Shown here: positions 22,055 to 33,814 of the stretch, in pieces
Layout: every line of letters starts with the position of its first letter
Position numbering within the stretch: position 1 is the first letter of the stretch
Assembly: GCF_000002985.6 (NCBI RefSeq)
Contig: NC_003284.9
Location: forward strand, 5,332,001-5,396,000
DNA length: 64,000 bases
Reading direction: 5' to 3'
Source of the DNA: Caenorhabditis elegans
Taxonomy: Eukaryota; Nematoda; Chromadorea; Rhabditida; Rhabditidae
Made by a program: the position numbers and the translations under genes
The notes under the pieces: generated by a model
Databases searched by the model: none
What the model saw: only the letters and a program-made list of their open reading frames with translations
Told to the model about the DNA's origin: nothing

Positions 22055-23896
22055 GTTGTAGGTGTACTGGTTCTGAAATAAAATAATATAGAGAGTACGT
22101 TTGGAGAGGAACAAAAAAGAATGATGCGGACGGGAATATGAATCAGGACCCCAGGCGTTATGAATCATTTCGGGAAGCAGGCGCGAGGGGGAGGGAGAAA
22201 AATAAAAAAGAAAAGTGTTATTGATAGAAATTTTGATTTTGTCGAAATAAAGTGATGGCAACATCATATTGGAGGAATTTTTTTTGTTTTCGGCGTGAAC
22301 AACACACCAACAAGTTAAGACAATCGGAGAATGAAGGTGACAGCCGCCGGTTTGAAGACCGTTATCAAAACGTTGGTGTGTGTATTGTTCGTGTAGGAAA
22401 AAGAGAACACGCGCCGGAATATGTTGATAACACAAAGGGAAATGCTTGGGTGGACAGAGTTGAAAAATTCGAAGCTTGATGAAAATAATGCATCAACCAT
22501 GGATGTGGTGGACACATAATACCATCGATCGATGCTCGGTGTCTGTTCCATAGACACATACACACACAAACACCCCGCACTCCTGTCTCCTCTCATTCCC
22601 AATACACTCCGCCTCACACTACCCGCGCAGACCACCGAAAAGACACTCTCCCTCGCCCCTCGCCCCTCGCCCCTCGCCAACACACAACGCCGCATCTCAC
22701 GGACGGATGGATGGACGGGACACGGCGGGGACGACGGACCGGCCAGTGGACACAGTGGGGGTGGTCGTGGTGAAAGAAATGGAAAACGATGGAGAAACAC
22801 AGGCAGGACTAAAGAAGTAGAAACACAGGCGGAGATGAACAACCAGCGCTCTTAGACCACAGCTTTAGACCTCACAGCCCAAATGCAGTCTCTGTTGCAA
22901 AACGGCGCGGGTGTTCTTGTTGCAAAGCGTCCAAATTTTACAGAATGCCTAAACATTTGGCCGAAAAGCTGAATAGGCTGGCCTAGGTTGTAGCTATGTA
23001 GGGCAAGATTATAAACATGAACACGCGGATCAATTTTGACAATAAAATGATGTTACTGGAGGAAGCAGGGCTGGTAATAAAAATCAGGTCGTATAAGGTT
23101 TTTAGAGAACGATAAAATATTAAAACTAGATTTTTACAATTTTAACGGATTTTCAATCAAAATCATATAATATTCTCAAATTAGAAATGCGACTTAAACT
23201 TTGCCTGACTACTACGTGATAAATGGGAAGAATGAGCCGGAACCTCATAGGAAAGCGAAGAGCAAAGCAGCAGTGAATTGTGGAAACAGTGCAAACTATT
23301 TGGAAAAGTGGTGAGCGCGCGCGCGACACTAAACGGCAAAAACAGGTGAATGTGTGTGTATATGAGGATGGAGCGATAGCAGCGGTGCCTCGGCGCCCGT
23401 GGCAGAATGACAAATGGTCTGCGTTCGATAGTGATTGTTCTAGAAACATTTCGTAATTTGAAATATTCAACAATCATTCTGAAAATTGTCAATAGAGCGC
23501 ACGTGCAATTCTCACGACATGTTACGTTATTCACGTCGCCAAAAGGAAAAACATATTGTTGTTTGGTCACACATCTTTGAACGCAACAATTTGTTTTGTT
23601 GCGAGGTGCGCCGTGATCGACAAAAAAATGGTTCGAAAATGTGTAAATGTGTTCATGTGCTTCATGAATAAAAAATAGAGTGATAAACGATTACATGAGA
23701 TGACAGAGTGATAACAGGAAAAATGTGGGTATTTTTGAAAACCGTAAAAGTCTAAGAGTCAAGAAAATGAAAATTGAAAATTCTATCTGTACACGTGTGC
23801 AAAAATATGTACCACGGGATGTATAAGTTAATCATTACACATGAGAATTTGGCTTTTAAAGCTGATATGCACAGGGATGGGTGTTTCGGGTTGAGA
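22055..23896. other. Upstream region of profilin / 3' region of the choline transporter gene
   Basis: The GC-rich part (22520-22860) contains the CGCCCCT tandem repeat at 22650-22678. A (CG)-rich GCGCGCGCG run lies near 23321. Numerous overlapping open frames on both strands here reflect GC richness, not genes. It probably contains the profilin promoter. Confidence 0.5.
22650..22678. repeat. Tandem 7 bp repeat, about four copies
   Basis: The unit CCCTCGC/CGCCCCT repeats without interruption about four times, upstream of the profilin start. It may be a promoter element or simple sequence. Confidence 0.85.
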
Positions 23897-26800
23897 TCAT
23901 TTTGAATGGAGGGGGATGTCATTTTTGTTGCCAAGAATTTCAAGTAGTTTTTCGGACATGAAGAACGGTCGCTCAAGGCTTCCATCGTTTTGTTCGCTGT
24001 CTTCCACTGAAAATTGAGAATGTTTAGGGAACTGTCGAAAAAAAAAATCAAATTCATCAAAGTGGTTTGCACTTACGGAAGCAAATGAACGTTGTATCCA
24101 CAGCCATTTCGTAGACATCAAAGAACAGGTCGGCCATGAAGTAACTGCCTGAAATGGGATTGTTTGTTTATTTTTTGTCGAAAAATGACTGCTCAAAGTA
24201 TTACCAATGACCACAATGACAATTGGCACAAAATAGTAGTAGAGATCGACTTTCGGAACACCTTCAACAACCCATCGTCCGGAAAAGTAGTAGAAACTGA
24301 GAATGCCTGAAAAATAAACGCATTTTTCATTTAATGTTGTGTTTTAAAAAAATTTTGAAAAGAGTATTGTGGTTTGGGAGTTTTCTGAAAAATGAAATAC
24401 TGGCTTTTTAGTGTGCTATAAAGAGAGAGTGCAAAAAATTAGCTTTAAAATGTGTGCTACTTGTGCTAAATTGTGCTAAACTTTTAGCTTAAAAAGTTGT
24501 TTAGGCTTATTTTGTTTAGTTTTTCCATATTTTGTGTGGAAAATTAATTTTTTCTAAAACTATAAAAGAAGTGAGAAACGTGAGTTTTCAAAAACAGCAA
24601 TTTTTTTCGCGGTAGTTCAAATTCAGAAACTTTCAGTGACATTTGACAATTTCAAGAGGTAATTTAAAACAAAAATGTATTTTGGTTCAATATTACTAAT
24701 TTTATTCATGAAACAATGCTCGATAGAAGTAAATTCGTTATGAGACTTCTCGAAATTCAATCAAAAATTTTTGTTTTCTGGCGGTTCAACAAAATAAATC
24801 AAGCTGATTTCAACTAGAATATTAAATTTTTATCACTGCTCCGTGTCACATTTTTTAGCTAAACACACTTAATTTTTTAAAACTAAGATTAGCTTGAATT
24901 TTTCGAAACTTTAAACGACCATAAATCAAATACAATAAACAAATACAAAAAATAAAATGTTATTCTTTATAGAAATTGTGTTTTTCAGGTTTTAGTACTC
25001 ACCCATTCCAAGTGTGATCATGGACTTTCCAAGGAATAAAAGGATTCCAGCGACCTTGTGAACTACGACGGTTCTCACAATGTTTCTAGTGATCAGTAAG
25101 AATGAATCTTTTGCTGATGAGAAGAAGTTCTTGCCGTAAATTGCAATCTGAAAATATTTAGATAAATTCAGATTAGGATAAGTCAACAATTGAATTCTTA
25201 CCATAATATAGGCATTTTTAGTGAGGAATTTGAAGAACACTTCCAGACACCAGAAACAACACTTCAAGCACATCAAGAACCACTTGACAGCTTTGTTCTG
25301 CGACTTGCCAAGCTTGTGGTCAATGTATTCAAGAAGTACACGGATGATCTTCACAATTGCAATAATTAGAGATCCAAAGGCAATAGATCCCAAGTTGTAT
25401 CTAATCGCTCGATTCAGTGCTCGAATAACCGGGAACGTTGGCACATCGTGTCGTTTATCACGAGCCCAGTAGTAGGAAGCAAAGGCTCCAGCAAGAGCAA
25501 TATCTCCTAGTGCGGTGACAAAACACGATAACCAGAAGAAAGCGAACAAGTTGTAGACTTGGAGCCAGAAAATCGTCTCACTTTCCTTCTCGATTCCGAC
25601 ATAAGTGCATCCGGTCACCTTTGCAGTACAATCACATTTTGTCGAGGTGTTGTAGACTTGACCATTGGTTTCTTTCAGACGACAAACTTCTTGTCCTGAT
25701 GAAGCGAGCCAAATTGCAATAGAACCCCACAAGGCAAATACTCCAATGTGCAAGAGAAATGGAAACAGTGGGAAGAGTAGTGTAGACATCATACTGCCAA
25801 TTGCTCTGGAAAACATTTAATTGGTACAGATATGAAGGAGCAGGTTCAATCAGTGGTTCTGTTCATTAAGCTGTTATCTTTGGCTTTTGGCACTAGCTTT
25901 TTACCTAAAACTCAACAACTATTGATCAGAAGTTTGCAAAAATTTGACGAAAATTGAGTTAGAATTAGGTTCAACTTGGGCGTAGAATATGCCAACAGGT
26001 CAAAATCTTGCCCAAGTTTTGCCACAATTTTGCCAACTTTTGACCGAATTTATTATTCTTATCCAACGTTGGACGAGAAGCTAGGGCCAAATGGCGAGTT
26101 TAGATGACTGTGGTCTACACATAGCTTCAAGGACAAACTCACTTGCTCGATTCGGAAATCAGCGCACATGCAATGCTGATTCTTTGACGTATAAACAGTA
26201 TAACCAGCAGAAAGATGAGCAACAAGACCGACGTTGCAATAGCCACTACAAGCCAAGTAGTTGGCATCTCAAAGTACGCATCAAAGGCTGGATGGAATGA
26301 GTAGTCATCAATGGCTCCGGTCGTTTTCAGTGTGTTCCACTTCAGCCAACTGAACCCTGCTCCAAAACCAAGAGCGACGAGAACAATGAGAATTGAGAGC
26401 CAAATGATGAGTGATCCGAGAAGGCGCATAATCACCGTCCAGATGAATGACAGTATTCCTGCAGCAAAGATTAGAATCAACGTTTGCCACCATGTTTGAG
26501 ACAAGTCATGGATAACTTTGTGAGTCACTGGTTGATCTTCCACGACTGATTTCATTACTCTGAAAATTTAATTCGTTAATTCAAGTACACTTCTCGAAAA
26601 TGTCTTACTCTGAACTTTGTCCAGTAATTTGAATATCTTGTGGGATTAAAGCATCATCTCCAAACGTTCTCTTGAGATAATCTAACGAGTTGGAGCTGTT
26701 TAGAACATTATTCACATTGTCCACAGCATTGAAGATGGCTTCCGGGAAGCATCGTTGAAGAACTGGAACTAATTGATTTGTCGAATAAAATCAAATAACA

Positions 26801-27934
26801 AAATGGTTACCTGGAACTGATTTCACAGTGTAAGACACACATTTTCCTCTCTGCACGAGATTTTGCAGGGCTTGGAATGTGGTAACAGTTGTTTTATCAA
26901 CATCATCCGTACAGTACACGACACTTTTCATTTTGTTCTGAATTTCCGATACAGACGCTGTACGGAGTTGCAGGTAAGAAAAGTAGGTTGATGGACATTC
27001 TTTGACGCAAAGTTGTGTGGTTTGACATCCACCAAGAGCAGTTGCATAGGAGATGCATTTGGTGAGGTCGAAGTAGAAGAGATAGGGGCGCTTGCTAAAA
27101 TAAATGCAGATGTAGATAATGAGCATATTGCGTTATACTTTTTAATTCCCTATGAGTTTCGATAAAAACTCATTTATACATTATTTCATCGCATGAACTT
27201 TCCTTCTGTTCTAAATATTTGTTCGCATAACTAACTACTTTTTGCCTTCTTTGCATATTATAAATCTTATATCAATTTGGAAAATGAGATGAATGCAAAA
27301 AAAAATAACTTAGCACGTTCAGTAAGACTTTTTCAAGATTCATCAGAGATGCAATGTTAAAATTACCTGAAATTGTAGGATCCTTCGAGGTTGACTCCAC
27401 ATCGTCTGAACTCCGAATCCGTCGGATAGATGAGTCTTTGTGGATCGCCCCACATAATTCCAAAGCCGGCAACAACGACCCATCCACAAAGGAAGACGAA
27501 GAACAGAAAGCAGCAGAAGACATCTGTGCATCCTCTGAAAATAATATTATTAGTTGAAAATGTATATATTCCAATTCAGATATTTTTTACAGAACTATGA
27601 TTCAATAATCACAATTTGAAGCCGTTTTTACAAATGACCTAATTCCAATTCATAAGTAGAGATCATCTATTTACCTTTTCGTATACAATTGTGGGTTATG
27701 CCGTTTGGCCAACCGATCGGGTTTGATCACGTTAAACCGGGCAATCTGATCGGGTACATGGTTTGCACTCGCCGGCTGAACATGGTAAGCCTGGTGCAAC
27801 GGTGGCACGTGATGACTTGGATAGACACCGTCCATCCGACTCGGTGACATTGGGGGAGCGGTTGGCATCGGAAAACCGTCCGACTTTTCGTAGACCTCTA
27901 CGGCCGGGATTGTACGATGTTTCTTGCGGCCCAT
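23897..27934 (-). CDS. chtl-1: Choline transporter-like protein (SLC44/CTL family)
   Basis: Ten exons: 27934-27675, 27534-27367, 27094-26811, 26768-26609, 26559-26143, 25805-25202, 25147-25003, 24306-24205, 24148-24077 and 24006-23897. They total 2322 nt, 773 residues, with every phase consistent. After an 87-residue cytoplasmic head (MGRKKHRTIPAVEVYEKSDG...) comes GCTDVFCCFLFFVFLCGWVV, the first CTL span, then a long Cys-rich extracellular loop. About nine further spans include SKAIGSMMSTLLFPL and SYYWARDKRHDVPTFPVIRA. The end FLEDSEQNDGSLERPFFMS is nearly the CTL1 signature. CTL1 proteins carry choline (and ethanolamine) across the plasma and mitochondrial membranes. F35C8.7 = chtl-1 is from memory. 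Alternative 5' exons far upstream replace the first exon in phase. Confidence 0.93.
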
Positions 27935-30900
27935 ATTTTACTACTGTCTAAAGTAACAAATAGTCTTTAGAAAATTAAACACGATTTGAGAAAGATGTTG
28001 AAAGTTTTTTGGTCAGTGCATTGTGCTGTTTAAATTAATTTCTTTGAAAATTTGTTGCACTGACCAAAATTTACCTCCGTAAGAGAGATAATTCAAAATG
28101 AACACAGTAAGAAAGAATAAAATAAAGAACAATATCCTGGGGGTTTGGGGACAATAACCATTATCTTTCCAAAAAAACACTTAACAACACACGACCTTCA
28201 AGAACTTCTAATTCGCAGGAGGCAAAAACCCATTGGGCAGAAGGAAAAACAATAATTGGATTATTGAATTCGGCTACTTGGAAGTACGCAAAGGCAACAA
28301 AAACTAGAACAACTGTTCTTAAATTCGAGGAATGAAAACAAGAAGAGAATATATATTGTTCCTGCGTACGTCACGCACGGGTTTCAAATTTCAAGTTAGT
28401 TTAGCGGACAATTGAGAGGGAGAAAAAGTAGAAGGAAAACCGCAAAAAAAGGAAGGAGTCAGGAATTGTAGTCGGATTGTGTTACTAATGCAAAGTAAAG
28501 ATTGCATCAGAGATGGAAAACGTTTACCTAACCTACTGCATGATTAAATCTATTATTTATGTGCTTTTGAAAATTAAAAAGAAAAAATACAAATAAAATA
28601 TGGAAACAAAAATTTACTGCTAAAATAAAATAGAACAGTTATTAGTAGGCGAACTATATTTTCTAGAAAAAATACCGGAAATTAATGCAAATCCTATGAG
28701 ACAAAACAATTGATAAACTATTCGAATAGTGCCGCAAATAACACAAATGGTCCTTCCGGAAAGAGACCCCGCGCACACGAGAGACGCAAACGGTCCGCAG
28801 ACCGTGTGGTGTGCGGGGAGGTAGAAATGAGTATGGTCACGGAGGACGCTCTCTTTTGCATGTCAACTATCTTCCCGCCAGGAACACATTTTACCGCGCA
28901 GCCCACCGTTGCAAACAATCGGTGGTGCAGCAGTGGTCAAAAATTGAGGAGTGAGTGAGTGACCGCCGCCTGTTTGATTTTGGTTCCAATAAAGGAGGGT
29001 GGTCAACAGTGTGTGCGTATATGACTCACAATGAAATGAAAACAGAAGGGAAGTAGCCGATTTGAGACGTGCTTAAGTTGTTTAAATTTTGTTTATTCGT
29101 CCGGATTTCTGAAGCGCTAGCAGAAAAAAAGAGGCTAATATGCATGTCGCGAGAGGTTATGAGAGGGATGAGAGTGTGAAGAGCAGAAAATAAGGCAAGA
29201 GAAGTGCATGAATATGAAATGACGTATTATCTAATTTATCGTTATCCATCTAATTTTCTTTTCATCTCTAACAACGAGCGGAGAAGAAACATGTTCTATG
29301 GATAAGTTTATAGCATACGGAAGAGCGTAATAATCATAACGTGTGTGTGGTGATCCTTGACAAAGATGCATGGAAAAAGTAAAGTATTGTGTTTTACAAA
29401 GGTGAAATAGCTATAAAGCTCAAATAAACTCTAATGAACTGAAATCAACCCGAAAAACACAAATTTCATTTAAAAAAATTTCTGACAAAAATCGAAAAAC
29501 CCACTTTTCGAAACCGTGAAAAAAATTACCAAATTTTTTTTGATTACGAGGATTTTTCTTTCCGAAAAATTTAAAATGACTACAAAAACATATTATTATT
29601 AGAAAATTTCCAAAAAGTTCCTAGACGGTTCAATATTAAAAATTTAATAAAAACAACTAAAAGAGGTACAAATAAGTACCAAATTTGGTAAAATTCAAAA
29701 TTCAACTCACTGAAAAAGATTTCAAAATTGAAAAAAATATTATTATACAATTTCTGTCACAGAATAAAAAATTTTGCAACTGGGGGTGCTCCCACAACTA
29801 ATTAAAATAGTTATTTTCAAAAAATTGAGTGAAACACATTGAGTGTAGAATGAAACATAATTGTCAAAAAAAACCAGAGTGAAAACAAACACCTGATCGG
29901 ATTTCAAACACAAAAATGTAACAAAAACCCGCTTGTTGAAAATGAAAAGTGTTGGGATGTTCGACCGTACTCTCGAAGAGTGTAAGTCTCATCCACACCG
30001 TTCGGCATACACGTGAAACCAGTTTTCCACGTAAACATACACACACACATATAGTCATGATGAGGTCGAAGGTTGTGAGAAACAATCTTTTTGTCGCATC
30101 TTATGAGAACTGGGAGGAATGTAAAGGGTGAGAAGATGAAAGGAAAAGGGAAAACTTGATAATGACGCATCGGCAGAAGCTGGAATTGGAATACTTAGAT
30201 TTTCCAACGGTTGTTTTGACAACCACTAACAAACTAGTATTGAATTTGTGAGAATGGTGATAGAAATTTAAATTTATGATGAAATAGGCAAACTCCCAGA
30301 AGAACAGGTGAAATTGAAATTGGGAAAACGAAGTCGCAAAGTCTGCTAGGTACGCAAAATGTAAATTATCTGGCTTCTTTGAACATTCTAGAAAAGAAAT
30401 CCTACAAGTTTATTTTTGTAGTGGGGAAACCTCAGAATTCTTTTCTTCTCGTAATGATTTTATGAGGCAAAAAGGATAGGATTTCGATGAAGGTCGGTTA
30501 AGAGAAACAAGTTCGAACAAAGACGTATATAGCTCGTGAAAACATTTTTCAGAAACCATAGAATGATCAAAATGACTTTTGAATGTTCAAAAACTTCACT
30601 TAGCACAAAAAACTAGTTGTTAAGTGTTTATTTTATACCAATAATTAACGAGATTGTGAGTCATTTAACGTTTGAAAACGATTGTGGTTCCAAATTCATT
30701 GTAAAAGTGGAGTGTCAGTTGTAGGGATTTTGCTTCAAATTCCTACAAATAGCTCGGAAAAAATCCGCGGGACGATAATTCCACAAAGATTTTTAACTGC
30801 ATTATTTTTAATTGACTTTTGTTGTTTTAATTTTTTGTTGTTTTGTGGAACGTTCGTTTCAGCTAATCCGGATTCCCAAACAGAATTTTAATTACGCTAT

Positions 30901-31446
30901 TTTATTGTTCAGGACCATTTTGGGTCAAATAAGCCCAGAAACGCCAATGCCCTTAAAAATATTTCTGTGTTCAATTTTTATTTCTCATTTGAAAATTCAA
31001 CTTCCGCTTTGAATTACGCGAACTTTTTTTTTACCACCATTAGTAATGTTTCTTTTGAAGTTGTGATTTCATAGATAATTATAACTTTCAGAGATAATAC
31101 TTCCAATAGTTCGTTTTTTTTTCAGAACTAATTGGAAAAAAACCCTGAACTCTAATATTAGTAACGCCACCACACCAAATCAAAAAATAAAATTTTCAAG
31201 TAAGACAGTAGGAACATAAAATAAACGGGATGTCCAAAAAATATAGAAGCCCTCAAAATAATTGCACCTATCTTGCTTTCACATCGTTTTACTTTAGGAA
31301 CGACTCGCCTTTTTTTTTTTGAACAATTGCACCTGCTGTGGGTTGTTTCCTTTGGCTTTTCCTTTTTTGCCACTAGTACGAATAATTTTTAGTGCAAAAA
31401 GCTTTACAACAGCTAGTAGAAAAAATATTTTTGAAATTTTACCTAC
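27935..31446. other. Promoter of the proximal chtl-1 start and intron of the distal form
   Basis: About 3.5 kb lies between the proximal first exon and the distal 5' exon. It contains a GC-rich patch (28740-28960) with a CGGTC-CGCA-GACCG palindrome near 28788, and AT-rich filler. No exon with coherent coding potential is seen; open frames on both strands at 28710-28960 and 29864-30170 look like chance. Confidence 0.5.
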
Positions 31447-31504
31447 CTCCTTTGTAAATTGAAGTCGCTCATAGGGTTGTTGTCCCGTTTGGACTCTGCC
31501 GTCC
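31447..31504 (-). CDS. chtl-1: Alternative 5' coding exon of the choline transporter gene
   Basis: On the minus strand CTTTTTCAG precedes the exon and GTAGGT follows it. Joined to the 31763-31742 segment it reads MAIQTAPGTAESKRDNNPMS and then DFNLQR. It ends in phase 2, exactly as the proximal first exon does, so it splices onto 27534 to give LQRRGCTDVFCC. Replacing the first exon yields a 713-residue form with a different cytoplasmic head. Confidence 0.68.
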
Positions 31505-31741
31505 CTGAAAAAGATTAAATTTAAAAAAAATACAAGAGCAGGTTTTTGTTTTGTGATGCTCTTTTTTTTAATTTATAAAAGAAAATTGTAGACATTCATT
31601 CTTTAACTCTAAGAATATAATACCATTAAGTAATACACATATGTAGTTCACATCTGTTTCATTACGTTCAATAAACACATCACAATTATCTTTTTTTTTT
31701 ATAAAAAGGAAGCCCCTGAAAAATCATGTGAAAAATTTCAC

Positions 31742-31792
31742 CTGGAGCAGTCTGAATTGCCATTGCAGAGTTGCGGCAAAACTGAGGGGCAG
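31742..31792 (-). CDS. chtl-1: Distal first coding exon of the choline transporter gene
   Basis: An exon from 31792 to 31742 lies between TTTTTTTCAG and GTGAAA. It holds ATG at 31763, so the coding part is 22 nt (MAIQTAP plus one base). An acceptor in front means that either a trans-spliced leader or a further 5' exon joins here. The phase fits the next exon (31504) perfectly. Confidence 0.62.
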
Positions 31793-32619
31793 CTGAAAAA
31801 AACATATGAAACCATATTAAAATAAATAAACTACAGTGTCCTGTAACAGAAAATGAAACAAAACGAGCGAGGCTATCAAGTTGAAGTTAAAACTGAAGCC
31901 TTTCAGTCAAAGATATCTCTATAGTAACCTGAATAACATTCAATTTTCTAACTCTCCCCCATAATCACACGCTATGCGCTTGCTTTTGTTGATAAGTTTT
32001 TTGTCGGTTTTTGTGAAACGAAACGAAACCCAATTAGAGAGAGACGATTGCTATGGGAACTCGGCGCATATTTCCTCTTGGGGTTTTGACATCATGTCTA
32101 GAAACTCAAAACTTGAAATCATAATGTATACATCAAGTTCTGTTTCACCAAACAAACAACAAATCTAAAAAAAATTCTAAGTAATATATACAAGACACAA
32201 CTCAACCTTCAATTTTTTCCTTATCGTTTCCTACCAGATTTATACTAAAAACTGACCTTCATAACTGTAGTTGTATTGTTTCATAGTTAGTGCAAATGCA
32301 GTAGCAGCAAAAAACGCGGCACAATGAAAGCGAAACACACCTTGCCACGGCTAACTATGTATTTACTTTTGGCCTACTCTTCCTCCCAAATGTTCAGAGA
32401 TGAAAACAAATAGATATTACGGTTTGTAAGCAAACGTGTGAACTTTTGAATGTTCGCAAGTCAAGATATAGAGTTGAATTCCGAAAAATAATAGAAAACT
32501 GTAGTGAAATTGAAGGTGAAAATTGAAAATTGAGCAACAAGTATAGCCGAGCAACCAAAGGAAAGATATTGTAAAGTGAAAAAGATTTACGATAAGGATT
32601 GATTAAAAATTGTACTTGC

Positions 32620-32766
32620 CTGATGATTGCAAGCGCTTGTTGTTGAATCAAGAACATCAAGAAGCCGAAAGGAAAAAATTCATTAGCCTTTTTGGGAAAT
32701 GAGCGGTGATGATGCCGTGAAGGAAGTTGTGTGCACTATGTTGAAGTAATAACATATCCGGGTCAC
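32620..32766 (-). other. Candidate third 5' exon of the choline transporter gene (GC donor)
   Basis: CACTTTCAG at 32767-32775 opens the exon and AG|GCAAGT closes it, a GC-type donor. It contains ATG at 32657 with a 38 nt frame (MFLIQQQALAII plus AG) that ends in phase 2 and would fuse to RGCTDVFCC. It is weaker than the 31.4-31.8 kb pair because the donor is non-standard and the peptide short. Confidence 0.33.
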
Positions 32767-32894
32767 CTGAAAGTGTATAAAAAATGTTGGACTAGAAAGA
32801 AATGTACATCAAACATTAAAAAATTCAATATCCAGGTCACAATATACTATAGTTCATTTTTCATCTTTCTAGCCAAAAAAAAACTTAATCTTTA

Positions 32895-33060
32895 GAACTG
32901 AGGCTTAATTTTTAAGCTGCGTTTTAAGAAATATGCTTTCAGGCTACTGTTTTCAAGCTGCCTTTTTAGGCTCAGTGATGATAAATATTTTCAGGTTTAG
33001 ATCTTCAGGCTTAGTTTTTAGGCTTGATTTATATTCTGAGGTTATCAGGTTTAGGTTTTC
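32895..33060 (+). repeat. Degenerate TTAGGC-like interstitial repeat
   Basis: Scattered copies of TTAGGC, TCAGGC and AGGCTTAG occur along about 160 nt (for example CTTTTTAGGCTC, TTCAGGCTTAG, TTTTTAGGCTTG). TTAGGC is the nematode telomere repeat; internal degenerate arrays are known in worm chromosomes. It is too diverged to count exact units. Confidence 0.4.
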
Positions 33061-33814
33061 AAATACGTTTTTCGAAACATTCAACATTTATAAACATTGA
33101 CTCCACGTGAAAAGTTTCATGAAGTATCAAAAATGAAAAAGAAAAAACCTTCGTAAAACTATGAACATAAAGAAAAAAATTTGAAAAGTGATTGAAAAAA
33201 AATTACACTGCTCAAAACACACATTTCAAACATTTTGTTCTGTACCTGTACATCATTTTTTGAAAGCGATGTAACCACTGTGTTTTGTAAAGTTCTTGTT
33301 CATTATAATTCACACGTGTTTAAAATAATTTTTTAGTTATCAGAATGACATTACAAGTGGTGATGATAACTGATTAGTAGTAGACATACCGGTTATTTTG
33401 CACGCGGTTTTACTCGTTCAATCTTTTGAAGGTTATACAAATCTAACACCTTTCAAAGAAAATGACATACATACTTATTTTTATGGGTGTTTATAAATTT
33501 ATACTGTTTTCATGTATTTTAGGAAATAAATAATTTTAACGAGCTTTTTTCAAAATTGTATGTCTTATGTCCATGAATGGTAATTATAATTGTAGTCTAG
33601 TAGTTATTTTTGTTGAAATTTAAATACTTTGCTTTCAGTACTTTTCCATCATCATACGTCTCTCAATTGGCTTCTACTTGCTCTCTTATCATTAACCATT
33701 TTTATGATAACCAGACGCATAGTTTCATTTTCTCAGACCATATTTATTTTTCAATTTATTTGTTTCTTTTTGTATTCTGTTGAATTTTGAGCTACAATTG
33801 TGTGGTATTTTTAG

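Larger units (their letters stand above)
31793..33814. other. Intergenic region between chtl-1 distal start (-) and hydroxylase (+)
   Basis: Apart from the candidate exon at 32620-32766, this divergent 2 kb region is AT-rich. It holds degenerate telomere-like hexamers at 32895-33060. It must carry the hydroxylase promoter and the distal chtl-1 promoter. Confidence 0.5.

Noticed and set aside
22315-22855. Overlapping long frames on both strands (up to 175 codons)
   Set aside because: GC-rich repeats (CGCCCCT units) remove stop codons in all frames; no motif, leader or splice pattern.
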